Below are positions 50,190 to 59,958 of a stretch of DNA of 64,000 nt, in pieces. Every line of letters starts with the position of its first letter. Positions within the stretch are counted from its first letter, which is position 1. Origin of the DNA: Adiantum capillus-veneris (taxonomy: Eukaryota > Streptophyta > Polypodiopsida > Polypodiales > Pteridaceae); assembly GCA_014529385.2 (NCBI GenBank), contig CM043958.1:82207525-82271524 (forward strand). The letters are read 5' to 3'. Under the pieces are notes generated by a model. It was given only the letters and a program-made list of their open reading frames with translations, did no database searches and was not told the origin of the DNA. The translations under genes and the position numbers were made by a program.

Positions 50190-50828
50190 AAACATGTACG
50201 TGAGTGTCTAGTCTGCCAAAAAGTAAAATATGACAGACATAAAGTTTATGGCAAGCTTCAGCCACTCCCTGTGCCTAACACGCCATGGGAAAGTATTGCC
50301 ATGGATTTTATTACGGATCTTCCTAGATCCAAGAATGGAAATCATGCAATCTGGACTATAGTAGACAGATTTAGTAAACAAGCACATTTCCTTCCAGTAA
50401 AGAAGACGATCAAAGCTGATCACATGGCTAAAATATTTCTAGCTTAGATTTTTAAACACCATGGATTGCCAAAGACTATTGTCAGCGATAGAGATCCTCG
50501 CATGACTAGTCTATTTTGGCAAGCATTGTTCGAAAACTTGGAAACTAAGCTTGATTTTTCATCATCTTATCATCCTGAAACAAATGGTCAAAGCGAAATC
50601 GCTAATGCCACTGTTTTAGATCTCCGAAAGTGCTATGTTTCAGAACGACAATTTGAATGGGAACAGTACTCACCGATAGTTGAGTTTGCGTATAATAATA
50701 CCATCCACTCCTCAACTGGTAAAGCTCCATTCGAAATTATTTATGGGAAGCCACTCTTACTCCTCAGGGAGACTCTAGAAGAAAAATGCCCTGAAGACCT
50801 AGTGATTGGAAAATCGGTTCTTCAATGA
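50190..50828 (+). pseudogene. G8 integrase, C-terminally truncated
   Basis: LVCQKVKYDRHKVYGKLQPL and IAMDFITDLPRSKNG (first Asp) precede the 50466-50828 frame, with IVSDRDPRMTSLFW (second Asp) and NGQSEIANATVLD (Glu). After IHSSTGKAPFEIIYGKPLL it runs directly into sequence that is also in the LTR and stops at 50828. The roughly 150-residue C-terminal region expected from G10 is missing, as is the polypurine tract. Confidence 0.85.
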
Positions 50829-52148
50829 AGGGGTACATAGTAGCCTCATATTTCAGGCTCAGAAAAATATGCGCGCTAGTGCAAGCACATGAATGAGATG
50901 GGGTCCTCAGAACAACAGTAACCCTAAGGCCTGAATTATTTTTACGGCCTTAGGATAAGTCAATTAAATTATCTTAAATGATTTGCGCTGGACCAAATGG
51001 CCGGACAAGTGCGAACAGGTAATGCCAGAGCAGTGTCGATACAGCATTGTGCTGGGAAGCAGCTAACAATTTCATTAGTAGCATCTGTGTGTGCAATTGT
51101 GAGTTAATTTGCACATTTCATTAATAGCCTAGGGACTTTTAAAAGTGAAAGTTGAAGGGTTTTTAAAGTTATTAAGTAGGTGTGTCAAGTGGCACACTTA
51201 CCAATGCAAAACTACCTCTTTCACTCTCACTCTCACCCTCTCTCTCTTCCTAGCGTCCCCTCTCCCTGATGGCTATTTAAGAGCACCCCCTCCCCCATTT
51301 CTCAGTGTTGGCAGTGCTCCTACCTCCCCTATTGTGAGTATGCTCTACGCTTTGGAGCCCTCTATGGAAGCTTGAGAGCAGCCCCTTGTGACATATGTGG
51401 TGGCCTCGTGCTCCCATTGTCTAGAACAAGGGTTCTGATAGCTATAGCCAGCTTTCGGTAAAGTTTCATCGCGAGAAGTTGCAGCGGGCACTCTCTCCGT
51501 AGAGTGCAGTGGCTGTAAATTCTCTGTTTTCAGCCCCTAATCATCTCTTCTAGGGTGAATTTCAGCAAAATACACATAGAATCTAGTTCTTCTCTACCTA
51601 CACTACGCATACACAAAGTTTGGTGCGATTCCACCGCGAAAAAGGTCTCTATTTCGGCTTTGGAAGGTGCTCAGGTAACATTTTCAGGTTATGTTCAGAA
51701 AATTACAGCAAGCATGTGTGCGTGCATGTTACGTGTTTCTCCCTCGTTTTTTGTTGCAGGAATTATTATGCAAAAAGGGACACAGTTAGCGGAAGGTAGA
51801 CTCTCATTTTTGAGAGCTTCCGTTGAGTTTTGGTGGAAGATAGACTCTCGTTTTCGAGAGCTTCCCAAAATCTCATAGCAGATGGAAAATCCTCTTAGTA
51901 TTCTGAGAGTAGCTTTCGCACTCTCTCAGTCAGAAGCAGAAAAGAAAGAATAGAGGACGGGCAATCGCCCCGTTCCTGTGCTTGTAAAGATTCTCCCTTA
52001 GTAATAAAGATAATCTCTTTATGGGGGGGGACCAGCCCATCTTCTGGTCCCCAATGAAGTGTCAAGCTTTCTCTCTCTCTCTCTCTAATTCTCTTGAGTA
52101 TTTGAAGTACAATTAAAAGTTAGTTTACGCTTCTGTATTTTTGTGACA
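50762..52148 (+). repeat. G8 right LTR, 5'-truncated (3' LTR)
   Basis: Matches 45293-46716, ends TTTTTGTGACA, and lacks the first 131 bp. GGCTATTTAAGAG at 51271 is a TATA-like motif (left copy GGCTATTTAGGAG at 45801). The microsatellite is (CT)8 here (52071-52086). Confidence 0.9.
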
Positions 52149-52153
52149 TCTTG

Positions 52154-54147
52154 TAGCAGTCAGGTCCAACGGCTGATCAAGAACTTTCTTTGGTCCGGAC
52201 GGGATGGGGATCCAGTATGAGCCAAGGTGGCTTGGTCAGTTATCACTCTCCCCTTGGCAAAGGGAGGGTTAGGCATCATTGATCCTGCAGATCAGAGCAG
52301 AGCCCTGCTAGGGAAGCTTATTGTGCAAGGGCTATTTCCAGGCGGTGCTGAGCCTTGGAAGGATCTGCTTTTCTAGAGGATACAGGCCAGAGCTCCCCCA
52401 GCAGGAGGCACTTGGGCGCGGGCGCTAGAGATATGATGGATCTTCACAGAGATGAGGAGGATTGGTTTTAGCAGAGGACAGGAGGATCGTTTTGCTTTGA
52501 GTATCTTGAGAGCCTGGGAGTTGCTCCACCCTCGACTATCTCAACACCCTCCCACTTGCGCGGAGGAGTGGGCTAGGCAGCCTATTATATGGAGCCCTGC
52601 GATCCGCACTGAGAATGGACATATGATTGGTTCACGTCCCCGGCTTGCATGGGGTCCCCTGGCAGCTGGCCCGGCACTCAGCTTTGGAGAGTGGCACTTT
52701 TTTGCAACCTACCAGAGGCGGTACAGCGAGAGCGTCTGAGTCTCTTCAGGGGAGGCTAGACTATGTATGATGATATTTAGGCAGCACTCTCTGAGGAGTG
52801 GCAGATACCTTTCGAGCCGGTGGTTCCCCGCTGGATGGGAGCTTTCACGCAGTTGGAGATTCTGATTGCAGTCCGAGCGTGCACTGATGAGGGCAGATGT
52901 TTGTACTTTGAGGTTCAGGAGGAGGGACGACTTCTGAGAGTGGAGGAGGAGTCCCCTCTTGTTGCAAGATGTATCTTCCAAAGAGTTAGGATTGTGGCCG
53001 CTCCTTCGCGGAAGTGGCACATTGATCCGGACCCAGCAGAGATTAATACAGATTGGCGCATCTCGGTGTATGGGGCTAGATATTTATTCAGGCTGTATAG
53101 TGGGATCCAGGGGAGTGTCTGTGGCACGACCCCTTTGAGCCTACAGATGACCCAGATCTAACTTTTTTGAATACACAGTTCGACTGGGATGCCACATTCT
53201 GACAGCCAGGAGAGTAGTTACACCAGCAGCAGCAGCGGCAAAGCACTAGCTACTCCAGGGACTTTCTCACAATTTTCTAGCAGATTTCTGGACCAAGCTG
53301 TGGGCTAGCAGACAGGCCTGCAGGATTTCGACCTTCCAGTGGTTGGTAGCTCACAGGAGTGCGGCAATGGGCATCTGGATTGTCTATATCGGTTTACCTC
53401 CAGCTTGTGTGCTTGCTGCGACCACCATCTTGAGACACGACACTGCTTATGGGATTGCCCACAGGCACAACAGACATGGCTGCGTATCCTACGCATCATG
53501 GTACACCTCTCACCAGAGGGGATCTACACTTGGGGAGCAGCCGCGTGGTCCACCACCCCCGGGCCAGCCATGGGATACAAGGCAGAGGCGACCAGCTTGG
53601 CCATCCGCTTCACCAGAGGACAGCCGTGCTCTTTTCCCTCTCCGAACTTCTCTAAGCACCTTGGACACAGGAGAGAGACTTGCGCTGGGAGCTTCTGAGT
53701 AGCCTCACCTTATGGTTTATCTGGAGGGCTCGTTGCTTCCAAGCTTTTGAGGGACGTCTTGAGCCTTCAGCAGAGACAGTCCGGGCTATCTGACAGGAGC
53801 TGATACACACTTTACGAGGCCAGTACGATCGCATCTGAGGCGACTCTGACCGAGCACTCGCCGACAGACCTTCCATGATACTTGGAGCCGGGGACCTTTC
53901 TACTCTCTTCGGGCGGGAGTCCCTCTTTGGCATTACAGGCCACCTGTATAGATTCCCCCCCCCCCCCCACCCACCCACCCCCACCCATTATATGATGTAG
54001 CTCTACTTCAACTGTTGTATATCCCCGCAGCCAGGGAGAATCTCCCTGGCTGCCCCTCACTCCCTACCCTGGGAGAGATTGTAGCCTCACGGGCGCTTTT
54101 TTCTAATAACTAATGGAAGGATCTTCTTGTGGGGGGGAAAAACAAAC
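52154..54147 (+). pseudogene. LA ORF2 C-terminus and 3' UTR
   Basis: SQVQRLIKNFLWSGRDGDP, KVAWSVITLPLAKGGLGIID and ALSILRAWELLHPRLSQHPP follow the RT; then the zinc-binding end: FQWLVAHRSAAMGIW, with CAACC../RHCLWDCP-like residues in the frames at 53339 and 53343, and LWFIWRARCFQAFEG near 53715. From about 53840 it is 3' UTR with a C14 run (53957-53970) and ends GGAAAAACAAAC at the TSD. Confidence 0.85.
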
Positions 54148-54617
54148 AAGGGGGATTGGGTATATTTGTGAATCATGTAGTGGAGACTTAAGCAAGTAGG
54201 AAAGAAGTGTCCCAACTCCCAAGTTGTCAGTTAAAATGTATGGTCCTTTTCTAGTCATAAAACAAGTAAATGATGTGTCTATGAAAGTGCGGTTGCCTGA
54301 TTTATGGTCTGTGCACAATGTTTTCCATGTTTCCTAGTTGAAGTTGTTTCAGGGAGATCCCCTAAAGGAGATTCTTGAAGAGGTCGAACCCAAGATCATA
54401 GACGAAGCAGAAATTCTGAAGCCAGAGCAAGTGCTCTTGCATCGGTTCTAGCATGGATCCAAGAAGAAGTCTCCACAATATTTGAAGTTCAAGGATCATG
54501 GAACCCACAAAGCATTGTGGATAGACGAAGACTTTTTCAAAGATTACCCGGAGTGTTGGCAGACTACAAGGAGACCATGCAGCTCAGTATCACTACCTCA
54601 CTTTAAATGGGAGGGGA
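54148..54617 (+). pseudogene. G5 integrase C-terminus with degraded chromodomain, then polypurine tract
   Basis: Resumes the integrase cut at 18781: KGDWVYL, then in a shifted frame KLSVKMYGPFLVIKQVNDVS, MKVRLPDLWSVHNVFHVS, and EAEILKPEQVLLHRF leading to QYLKFKDHGTHKALWIDEDF, a chromodomain-like end (compare FLVKFKNYPALDAKWMEEED in G10). AAATGGGAGGGGA at 54605-54617 is the polypurine tract. Confidence 0.82.
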
Positions 54618-55462
54618 TGTCACGTGCACAACTAGCCCTATGTGCATGTGAACAAGCTACTTATGTATTCTGGGGCTTAGGACAACCTAGGAACTGATTT
54701 GGCACCTTTGTGCGCATGTTCGCAAGAGGTGCATGTCTAGATAATTTAGTTAGTTATGCATACCCTGTGATTTCCCGAGGAAAAATTAGGCATTATTACA
54801 TGGTTGTGGGCGTCTGAGACCATCATAAATGAGTATACCATGTGGAGCACAAGACCCCCAAGTCTCATACCTGACAGGGCAAGCATCAAGCATGTTGGGG
54901 CCTCCAAATTGGCCACAATTATGCCAAATTGTTCACATTCTCATTTATTAAGTCACTTATTACTTAAGTGACTTCATAAGGTTAAAACTCCAAGGTACTA
55001 ACTTCTAGACAGCAGATTAGTATAAAAGAGACCCTTGAGGTCTCATTTGCATACGATCAGACACAGAGGAGGCTCTCCCATTCAGCCTCTACCTGCAATT
55101 GGGAGCAGCACCCCTTGCGGTTTGCAGAAGTCCAACATTGTGTAAGCAGTTCCAGCCCATCAATTGGTGTACAGCAGTATTCAGCATGCGTTTTTCATAT
55201 CGTCAGCAGCGTACTCAACCAGCCTTGCGTTTCTGCATGGTCTACCCCTAGCAGCCATCGCTTGATCTTCAGTACCACGCAAAACCAGCAATACCCTCAG
55301 TACCCACAATATTCAGCCCTCAGTCCTATCAATATTCAGCCATTCAAACTTCCGTTAGCACACAGCATCTACCCTCAGTTCCAAACGATTTCATCGCAAA
55401 GAACTCTTCAGTAAGTCTATGTTCATTCCAGTAGTGCATCGGTACTCAACCTTAGCACTCAT
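54618..55462 (+). repeat. G5 3' LTR, interrupted by G9
   Basis: Starts TGTCACGTGCAC right after the polypurine tract. It has a TATA box TATAAAAG at 55021 and a later CAG/TATTCAGCC-rich leader-like part. It is cut at 55462 by the G9 LTR. Its other end is not in the window. Confidence 0.75.
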
Positions 55463-56174
55463 TGTCACAAGACGGGCACCACGTGCCAATAGAAAAGAAC
55501 AGACTGAACAGGCTTTTAGCACTTCAATAACAACTGAACTGAGAGAGAGAGAGAGAGAGACGACACACGACACGGAGTGGCAGAATTCCACCCCAGAGAG
55601 TATTGGCCCCAAACCTTGGCGCCCCTTTCGGTATTTCTTTATATTGCATCAACACAATACAAGCCAATACTCCAGACTCTACACCTCCTCCAGGAAGCAT
55701 CCCAGAGAATGAACCCTAGCCTCATATTTAAAGGCCCTTGGCCTGAAAATAAGTTTCAATGAAAAGCCTTCAAACTCAAAAGCATCTGGTCCAAAAACAA
55801 TGCCCAAAAATTTGCAAGCGTGTTTTGTAGAAATCCGTACAACTACCACGTTAGCACAGCCAACACGAAATCCGGGCTGTCCGTATAGGTCTGCCACGTC
55901 ATCAGCCGGCTGCGCAAAACTTCGTGTGTAGGTGTGGGTCCTGCTTTATTTTAATTCCTTTATGCCACTTGGGCCCCATCGGACGGGGTTCCATAAGTTG
56001 GTAGGACTTCTTCTTCTTCTGTTGCTTCTTGCTCTTCTTAGGATTTAGGCCACTCGGCCGTGATCTAAAGGTTGGCTCTGTTCTTCACTGACTTGACACG
56101 TCAACAGTTTGTGACATCTCCCCTTCTTGAAAGAGATGTAATCGTCCGCGATTACAACATATCTGCAAAACAAC
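55463..56174 (-). mobile_element. G9: truncated G2-family element (LTR plus 58 bp of interior)
   Basis: LTR 55463-56116 (654 bp, TGTCACAAGACG...TTTGTGACA) followed by TCTCCCCTTCTTGAAAG (polypurine tract on the minus strand) and interior identical in layout to G2 386-445. It breaks off at CAAAACAAC (56174), where LINE sequence starts. It is therefore the 3' end of a minus-strand copy, not a solo LTR. Confidence 0.88.
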
Positions 56175-56335
56175 TTGTGGATCAACTCTAACCAAAGTCC
56201 TCTAACAATCACCGCCAGATACTCCAGCTGCCCCTCTAAAACCCTGTGACATCCAGCCCGCCAAATAAACCACATAGTGAGACTGCTCAAAAGCTCCCAT
56301 CTCAAATCGCGCTTCTGGGACGCAAGTGTCACTAG
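56175..56335 (-). pseudogene. LE: LINE ORF2 scrap, LA/LB family
   Basis: The minus strand encodes RWELLSSLTMWFIWRAGCHR and VLEGQLEYLAVIVRGLWLEL, matching the LB C-terminus (FWLELIHTLRGQ) and LA near 53715. It is about 160 bp, with both sides broken. Confidence 0.75.
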
Positions 56336-57074
56336 CAGATGTATTTTTCCTGTTGCCTTCTTTAGATATGCACTACATATTCTTATTTATTTTCTTTTTA
56401 CTTGTTTACCCCGGAACCATTGAAAAGGTGCAAGTGGACATTGCATGCATGGACAGTGTGAAACGGCTACGGCCGAACAGGTTTCTCACGTCGGGAATCT
56501 AGGTCGATCAGTTTGGGACTGGTCGGGCCAGTTAGCACTGAATTCTGATGAGTATGGAAGCCTGTGTACTCCAGATGGGATTTGGGCCACTCGGTAAGTC
56601 ACTTACAACTTTATAAGTTGGTGGGAACTAAGGAATTAACTCAAAAGGGGCAAACTGGACACTTGGCAGGAGAGCAACCTGCCTAACACTTTAGCAAGAG
56701 GGGGCGCCCAAATGAGGGTTGAGGCTGATTTTTGCTTCACTGTGACTTACAGTGTGTGTGTGTGTGTGAGTAGTGGGTGCAGGTTCACAGCTTTAATGGA
56801 AAGCTTGCCTTCTCCTTTGTCTCATGTAGCACGATGATTTCTCTCGTACATCTCTCTCTTCCCTTTGCACATATGATAATGCCCCACTATTTGGGCTACT
56901 CAGATGATCATGTACAGTTCTGAGGGTTTTATGCGCGTTTGCCAAGGCAAGGGCCTTTTGAATAGAAACCGGATTAGCTAATTGCTAATCCCCATAGGTA
57001 CACACAGTTTCATTGCAAAAGATTGCAAATTTGGAGAGTTTTCTCGCGTGAAAACTCGTCCAATTTATAGGGGA
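56336..57074. other. Unassigned DNA left of G10
   Basis: About 740 bp with no coding motif and no match to the other elements. It contains a (GT)8 run at 56752-56768 and ends in GGGGA (57070-57074), the G10 TSD. With 63773-64000 it is the best candidate for non-repeat flank, or for an older unrecognised element. Confidence 0.5.
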
Positions 57075-57695
57075 TGTAACAGACTTGGACACTCCAAGTC
57101 AAGAATCAATCACGACAGCACCAAATAACCACCTCAAAACAGTTCAGAGATCACAATAGATTTGCAATGGCCGGAGTTCCATGCCTAGAGATGTTGGCCC
57201 CAAAGACTGGCGCCCCTTTCGGTATTTCCTTTTGCATTAATCAATGTCAAAGTACAAGAGAGCGGTTAGGGTTTCACTCTCAGACTCTGCGTCCAGATGC
57301 TCTAAGAAGTGAGGCCCTCACCGCGTATATAAAGATTACAAGGGATGCCCAAAAGCAGAGCCCCAAAAGCTTTCAAAATCAAAAGCAAGTGTTCTCTCTC
57401 ACAAGCTCTCTGTGTGTGGCTTTTAATAAAATAAAGCAAGTATCCTTCTCTCTGTCTCACATCAATTCAGCATGGAGAAAAGCAAGCAAATTGCGTTGCT
57501 AGGCTGAGCTTTTTTTCACCTCCGTAAAATCCGGAAAGGTCCGTACTGCTGCCACGTGGCATTTGGCGCCTGTTTTAGGGTTTCCAGTCATTTTAGGGTT
57601 TCAGCCAGTAGTTAGGGTTAGGGTTTTTGGCAGAAATTGGGGTTTCTGGAAAAAAGGGTTTCTGCTGTCGGTAGCCACGTCATCACTTTGTGACA
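57075..57695 (-). repeat. G10 left LTR (3' LTR)
   Basis: 621 bp, TGTAACAGAC...ACTTTGTGACA. It contains the AGACTCTGCGTCCAGATGCT block shared with G3. A TATA-like CGCGTATATAAAG is at 57323-57336. Next inside, TACCCCCCTCTTGAAAG is the minus-strand polypurine tract AAGAGGGGGGTA. Confidence 0.94.
57575..57626 (-). promoter_or_regulatory. Telo-box cluster in G10 LTR (left copy)
   Basis: TTAGGGTTT (minus strand AAACCCTAA, the plant telo-box) at 57575-57583, 57593-57601 and 57618-57626, the last preceded by another TTAGGG. A further one is at 57266-57274. On the element's strand the cluster is about 250 bp upstream of the TATA-like motif, in U3. Telo-boxes bind TRB-type proteins in plants; a role here is inference. 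Confidence 0.6.
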
Positions 57696-58257
57696 TACCC
57701 CCCTCTTGAAAGCATTGTAATCGATCGCAATTACGCCTGCAAAACCGACGGAAGCCATAAACCGTCTTAGCAAACACTGACGGTTAGTACCTACGTACTA
57801 GGAACACACATCTAGCACATGTACCAAATCGACAGTCACATCACATGACATTCAACATTCATTCGGATCTTAGACCATGATTTATCGGCAATGTAGCTAG
57901 CAATCGCATCTAGATCCAATCGGGACCTCATCGATGTCCGTTTAACTAACCTCTATTGTAACCATGTCTATTCGAGATCAATCATACCAAAATGCTGCAG
58001 TCATTTCGTTTATCGGTTCCTTCATTTAAAAAGAAGTCAAGAACAAATCAGTATCATTATCAGGAATTCCATTTCATTAAAGTCATCCAACATAATACTG
58101 TCAGCTCTCAATATCCCTGAAGCTCAAAGAGACATCAGTGACTTTAGTATCAAAATCAAGGCATCTGTTGACAAAGGAGCGGAGTGACTCCCCTCTTGTG
58201 CATCCCACTGCACCAAATCTCCGGTCAAGCTGAATTCTGGGTTCCGTTTGGAGTAGA

Positions 58258-58737
58258 CTATGCTAAACCAAAAGCATCGAGGTAAAGTTTCACAATCTGA
58301 GGAGTATCTGCTAGGTCCTCCTCCTCCATCCACTTCGCATCCAATGCAGGATAATTCTTGAACTTAACCAAGAATCGCCTTCGGACTTTACCTTTATTCT
58401 TCGCATCTTTATGTGACAATATCTCTTCAGGAACAAGGATCTCCTCGTTTTCTTCCACTTCAGGTTGCTCATCGGGCTCCCCATCATTAGGCACATCACC
58501 CTTAAAAGGTTTCAAGAGACTCACACGGAATGCATTGTGAATCCTCCAAGTATCTGGCAGTTTCAATCGGAAGGAGACATCATTTATCTTTTCGTTGATC
58601 TGGAAAGGGCCATAGTAGCGCATACTAAGCTTTGGAAAAAGCCTCTCCTTTCCCTTTTTCTTTCTTAGGCGTGCCTTCTCAAAACGTAAGAGCACCCAAT
58701 CATCCTCCTTCAATTTCAAGGTAAGTACTTTTCCCAT
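58258..58737 (-). pseudogene. G10 integrase C-terminus with chromodomain-like end
   Basis: 159 open codons: LKLKEDDWVLLRFEKARLRK, then RYYGPFQINEKINDVSFRLK, DTWRIHNAFRVSLLKPF, and RRFLVKFKNYPALDAKWMEE (residues about 120-140), a degraded chromodomain (L-VKFKNY, W-EE). About 100 residues between the integrase core and this part are missing at the duplication junction. Confidence 0.82.
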
Positions 58738-59429
58738 TGAGTCTTCTGATCAGAGATATAAGACTTCAATAAGAATTCCACCAAAGGTAAGTACTTTTCC
58801 CATTGAGTCTTCTGATCAGAGATATAAGACTTCAATAAATCTAGAATCACTGAATTGGCAATCTCAGATTGCCCGTCAGTCTGCGGATGAAACGATGACA
58901 GGAACTGCAACTGCGTGCCAATGTTCTCCCAAATTGCCTTCCAAAACAAACTCGTAAATGTGGGGTCCATGTCAGAGATAATCGTCTCAGGCATGCTATG
59001 TAATCTGAATATCTGGGCCACAAACAGTGTCGCTAAATGATCCGGCTTGACTGTTTTCTTCACTGGAATGAAATGATCTTGCTTGCTAAATTTGTCAATA
59101 ACAGTCCAGATCCCATCGTGACCACTCTATGTTCTCGGGAGATCAAAAATGAAATCCATTGCAATACTTTCCCAGGGGCGGTTGGATATGGGTAAAGGCT
59201 GTAACAATCCCTGTGCTTTATGCCTGTCAAACTTGACCTTCTGGCATACCAAGCAACTGCGCACAAACTCTTCCATATCCTTTTTGAGTCTCGGCCAAAA
59301 GAAGTATCTCTCTACCCCTTTCATGGTGGTAGCAATGCCGCGGTGACCCGTAAAAGGTGGACAGTGGCATTCAGTCATAACCTTTTCCCTCAACGGCTGT
59401 GTAATGCACAACATGGTTTTTCTCATCAA
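58716..59429 (-). pseudogene. G10 integrase core
   Basis: 59127-59429 holds the zinc site (GHRGIATTMKGVERYFFWP, CLVCQKVKFD) and the first catalytic Asp (IAMDFIFDLPRT), ended by TAG. In the same frame 58716-59063 has ETIISDMDPTFTSLFW (Asp) and TDGQSEIANSVI (Glu). A single nonsense codon therefore splits the core. Confidence 0.9.
58718..58838. repeat. 66-bp in-frame tandem duplication in G10 integrase
   Basis: The segment coding LLKSYISDQKTQWEKYLP is present twice with a period of 66 bp (58718 and 58784), 22 codons. The sequence after it is out of register with the integrase, so the duplication sits at a deletion point. Confidence 0.92.
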
Positions 59430-59958
59430 GTAGCCTTCCCGAATGGAGTATCCTGCTACTGTCTCCCCATCCCGTATCCGTGTGAAAATATCTACAAATC
59501 TGTATCTGTGGCATACTGGCGTCGACCATATCCTCGAAGCTCCTATGATGTATCGCGGAAATAGCCAGAACCAACTGCTTTAGAGACAAAGCATCTGCCA
59601 CCACATTCTTCTGTCCGTGCACGTGGACAATCTAGAAGTGAAACTGTGACAAGATGTTCGCCCACCGCATCTGCTTTTCCGAAAGTTGCTTCTGTGACAA
59701 GAAGTAGCGCAAACTCTAATGGTCTGTAAAGACAGTAAAATCCGCTCCGAGTAGGTAATGTCGCCACTGAGTAAGAGCGTGGATAACCGCCAAAAGCTCT
59801 TTCTCATATATCTGTGTTGTCATCTCCGGCCTAGAGAACAATCGGCTCTCGTAAGCAATGACATGGCCTTCTTGCATCAAGACTACACCCAGACTATGAC
59901 CACAAGCATCACAATATACTTCAAATGACTTCTCCAAGTCCGGCAAAGTCAAAATAGG
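59371..59958 (-). pseudogene. G10 RNase H
   Basis: 59716-59952: FEVYCDACGHSLGVVLMQ (Asp; DAS is DAC), HVIAYESRLFSR, IYEKELLAVIHAL (Glu), FTVFTDH (Asp), then a stop (Q-to-stop) and SLRYFLSQKQLSEKQ, VHGQKNVVADALSLKQ in 59371-59622. The catalytic residues are kept. Confidence 0.88.

Larger units (their letters stand above)
45162..52148 (+). mobile_element. G8: Gypsy element inserted in LA ORF2
   Basis: Plus-strand element, 6,987 bp, TSD TCTTG at 45157-45161 and 52149-52153. Left LTR 45162-46716, primer site, Gag, protease, RT, RNase H, integrase cut short, right LTR from 50762. Frames are broken at several places and the RT active site is changed, so it is inactive. After removal LA reads on in ORF2 (SCxxF..CSS / SQVQRLIKNFLWSG). 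Confidence 0.93.
18782..54147 (+). mobile_element. LA: full-length L1-type LINE split by G6 and G8
   Basis: The ends are defined by the 13-bp duplication AAGGGGGATTAGG (18769-18781) / AAGGGGGATTGGG (54148-54160), with one mismatch. LA is the sum of 18782-19490, 41193-45161 and 52154-54147, about 6.67 kb. It contains a C-rich 5' UTR, ORF1, ORF2 and a short A-rich tail (GGAAAAACAAAC). Same family and order as LB. It has many frameshifts, more than LB, in agreement with its older place in the nest. Confidence 0.9.

Noticed and set aside
55463-56116. Solo LTR
   Set aside because: It is followed by 58 bp of internal sequence including the polypurine tract, so it is a truncated element rather than the product of LTR-LTR recombination.
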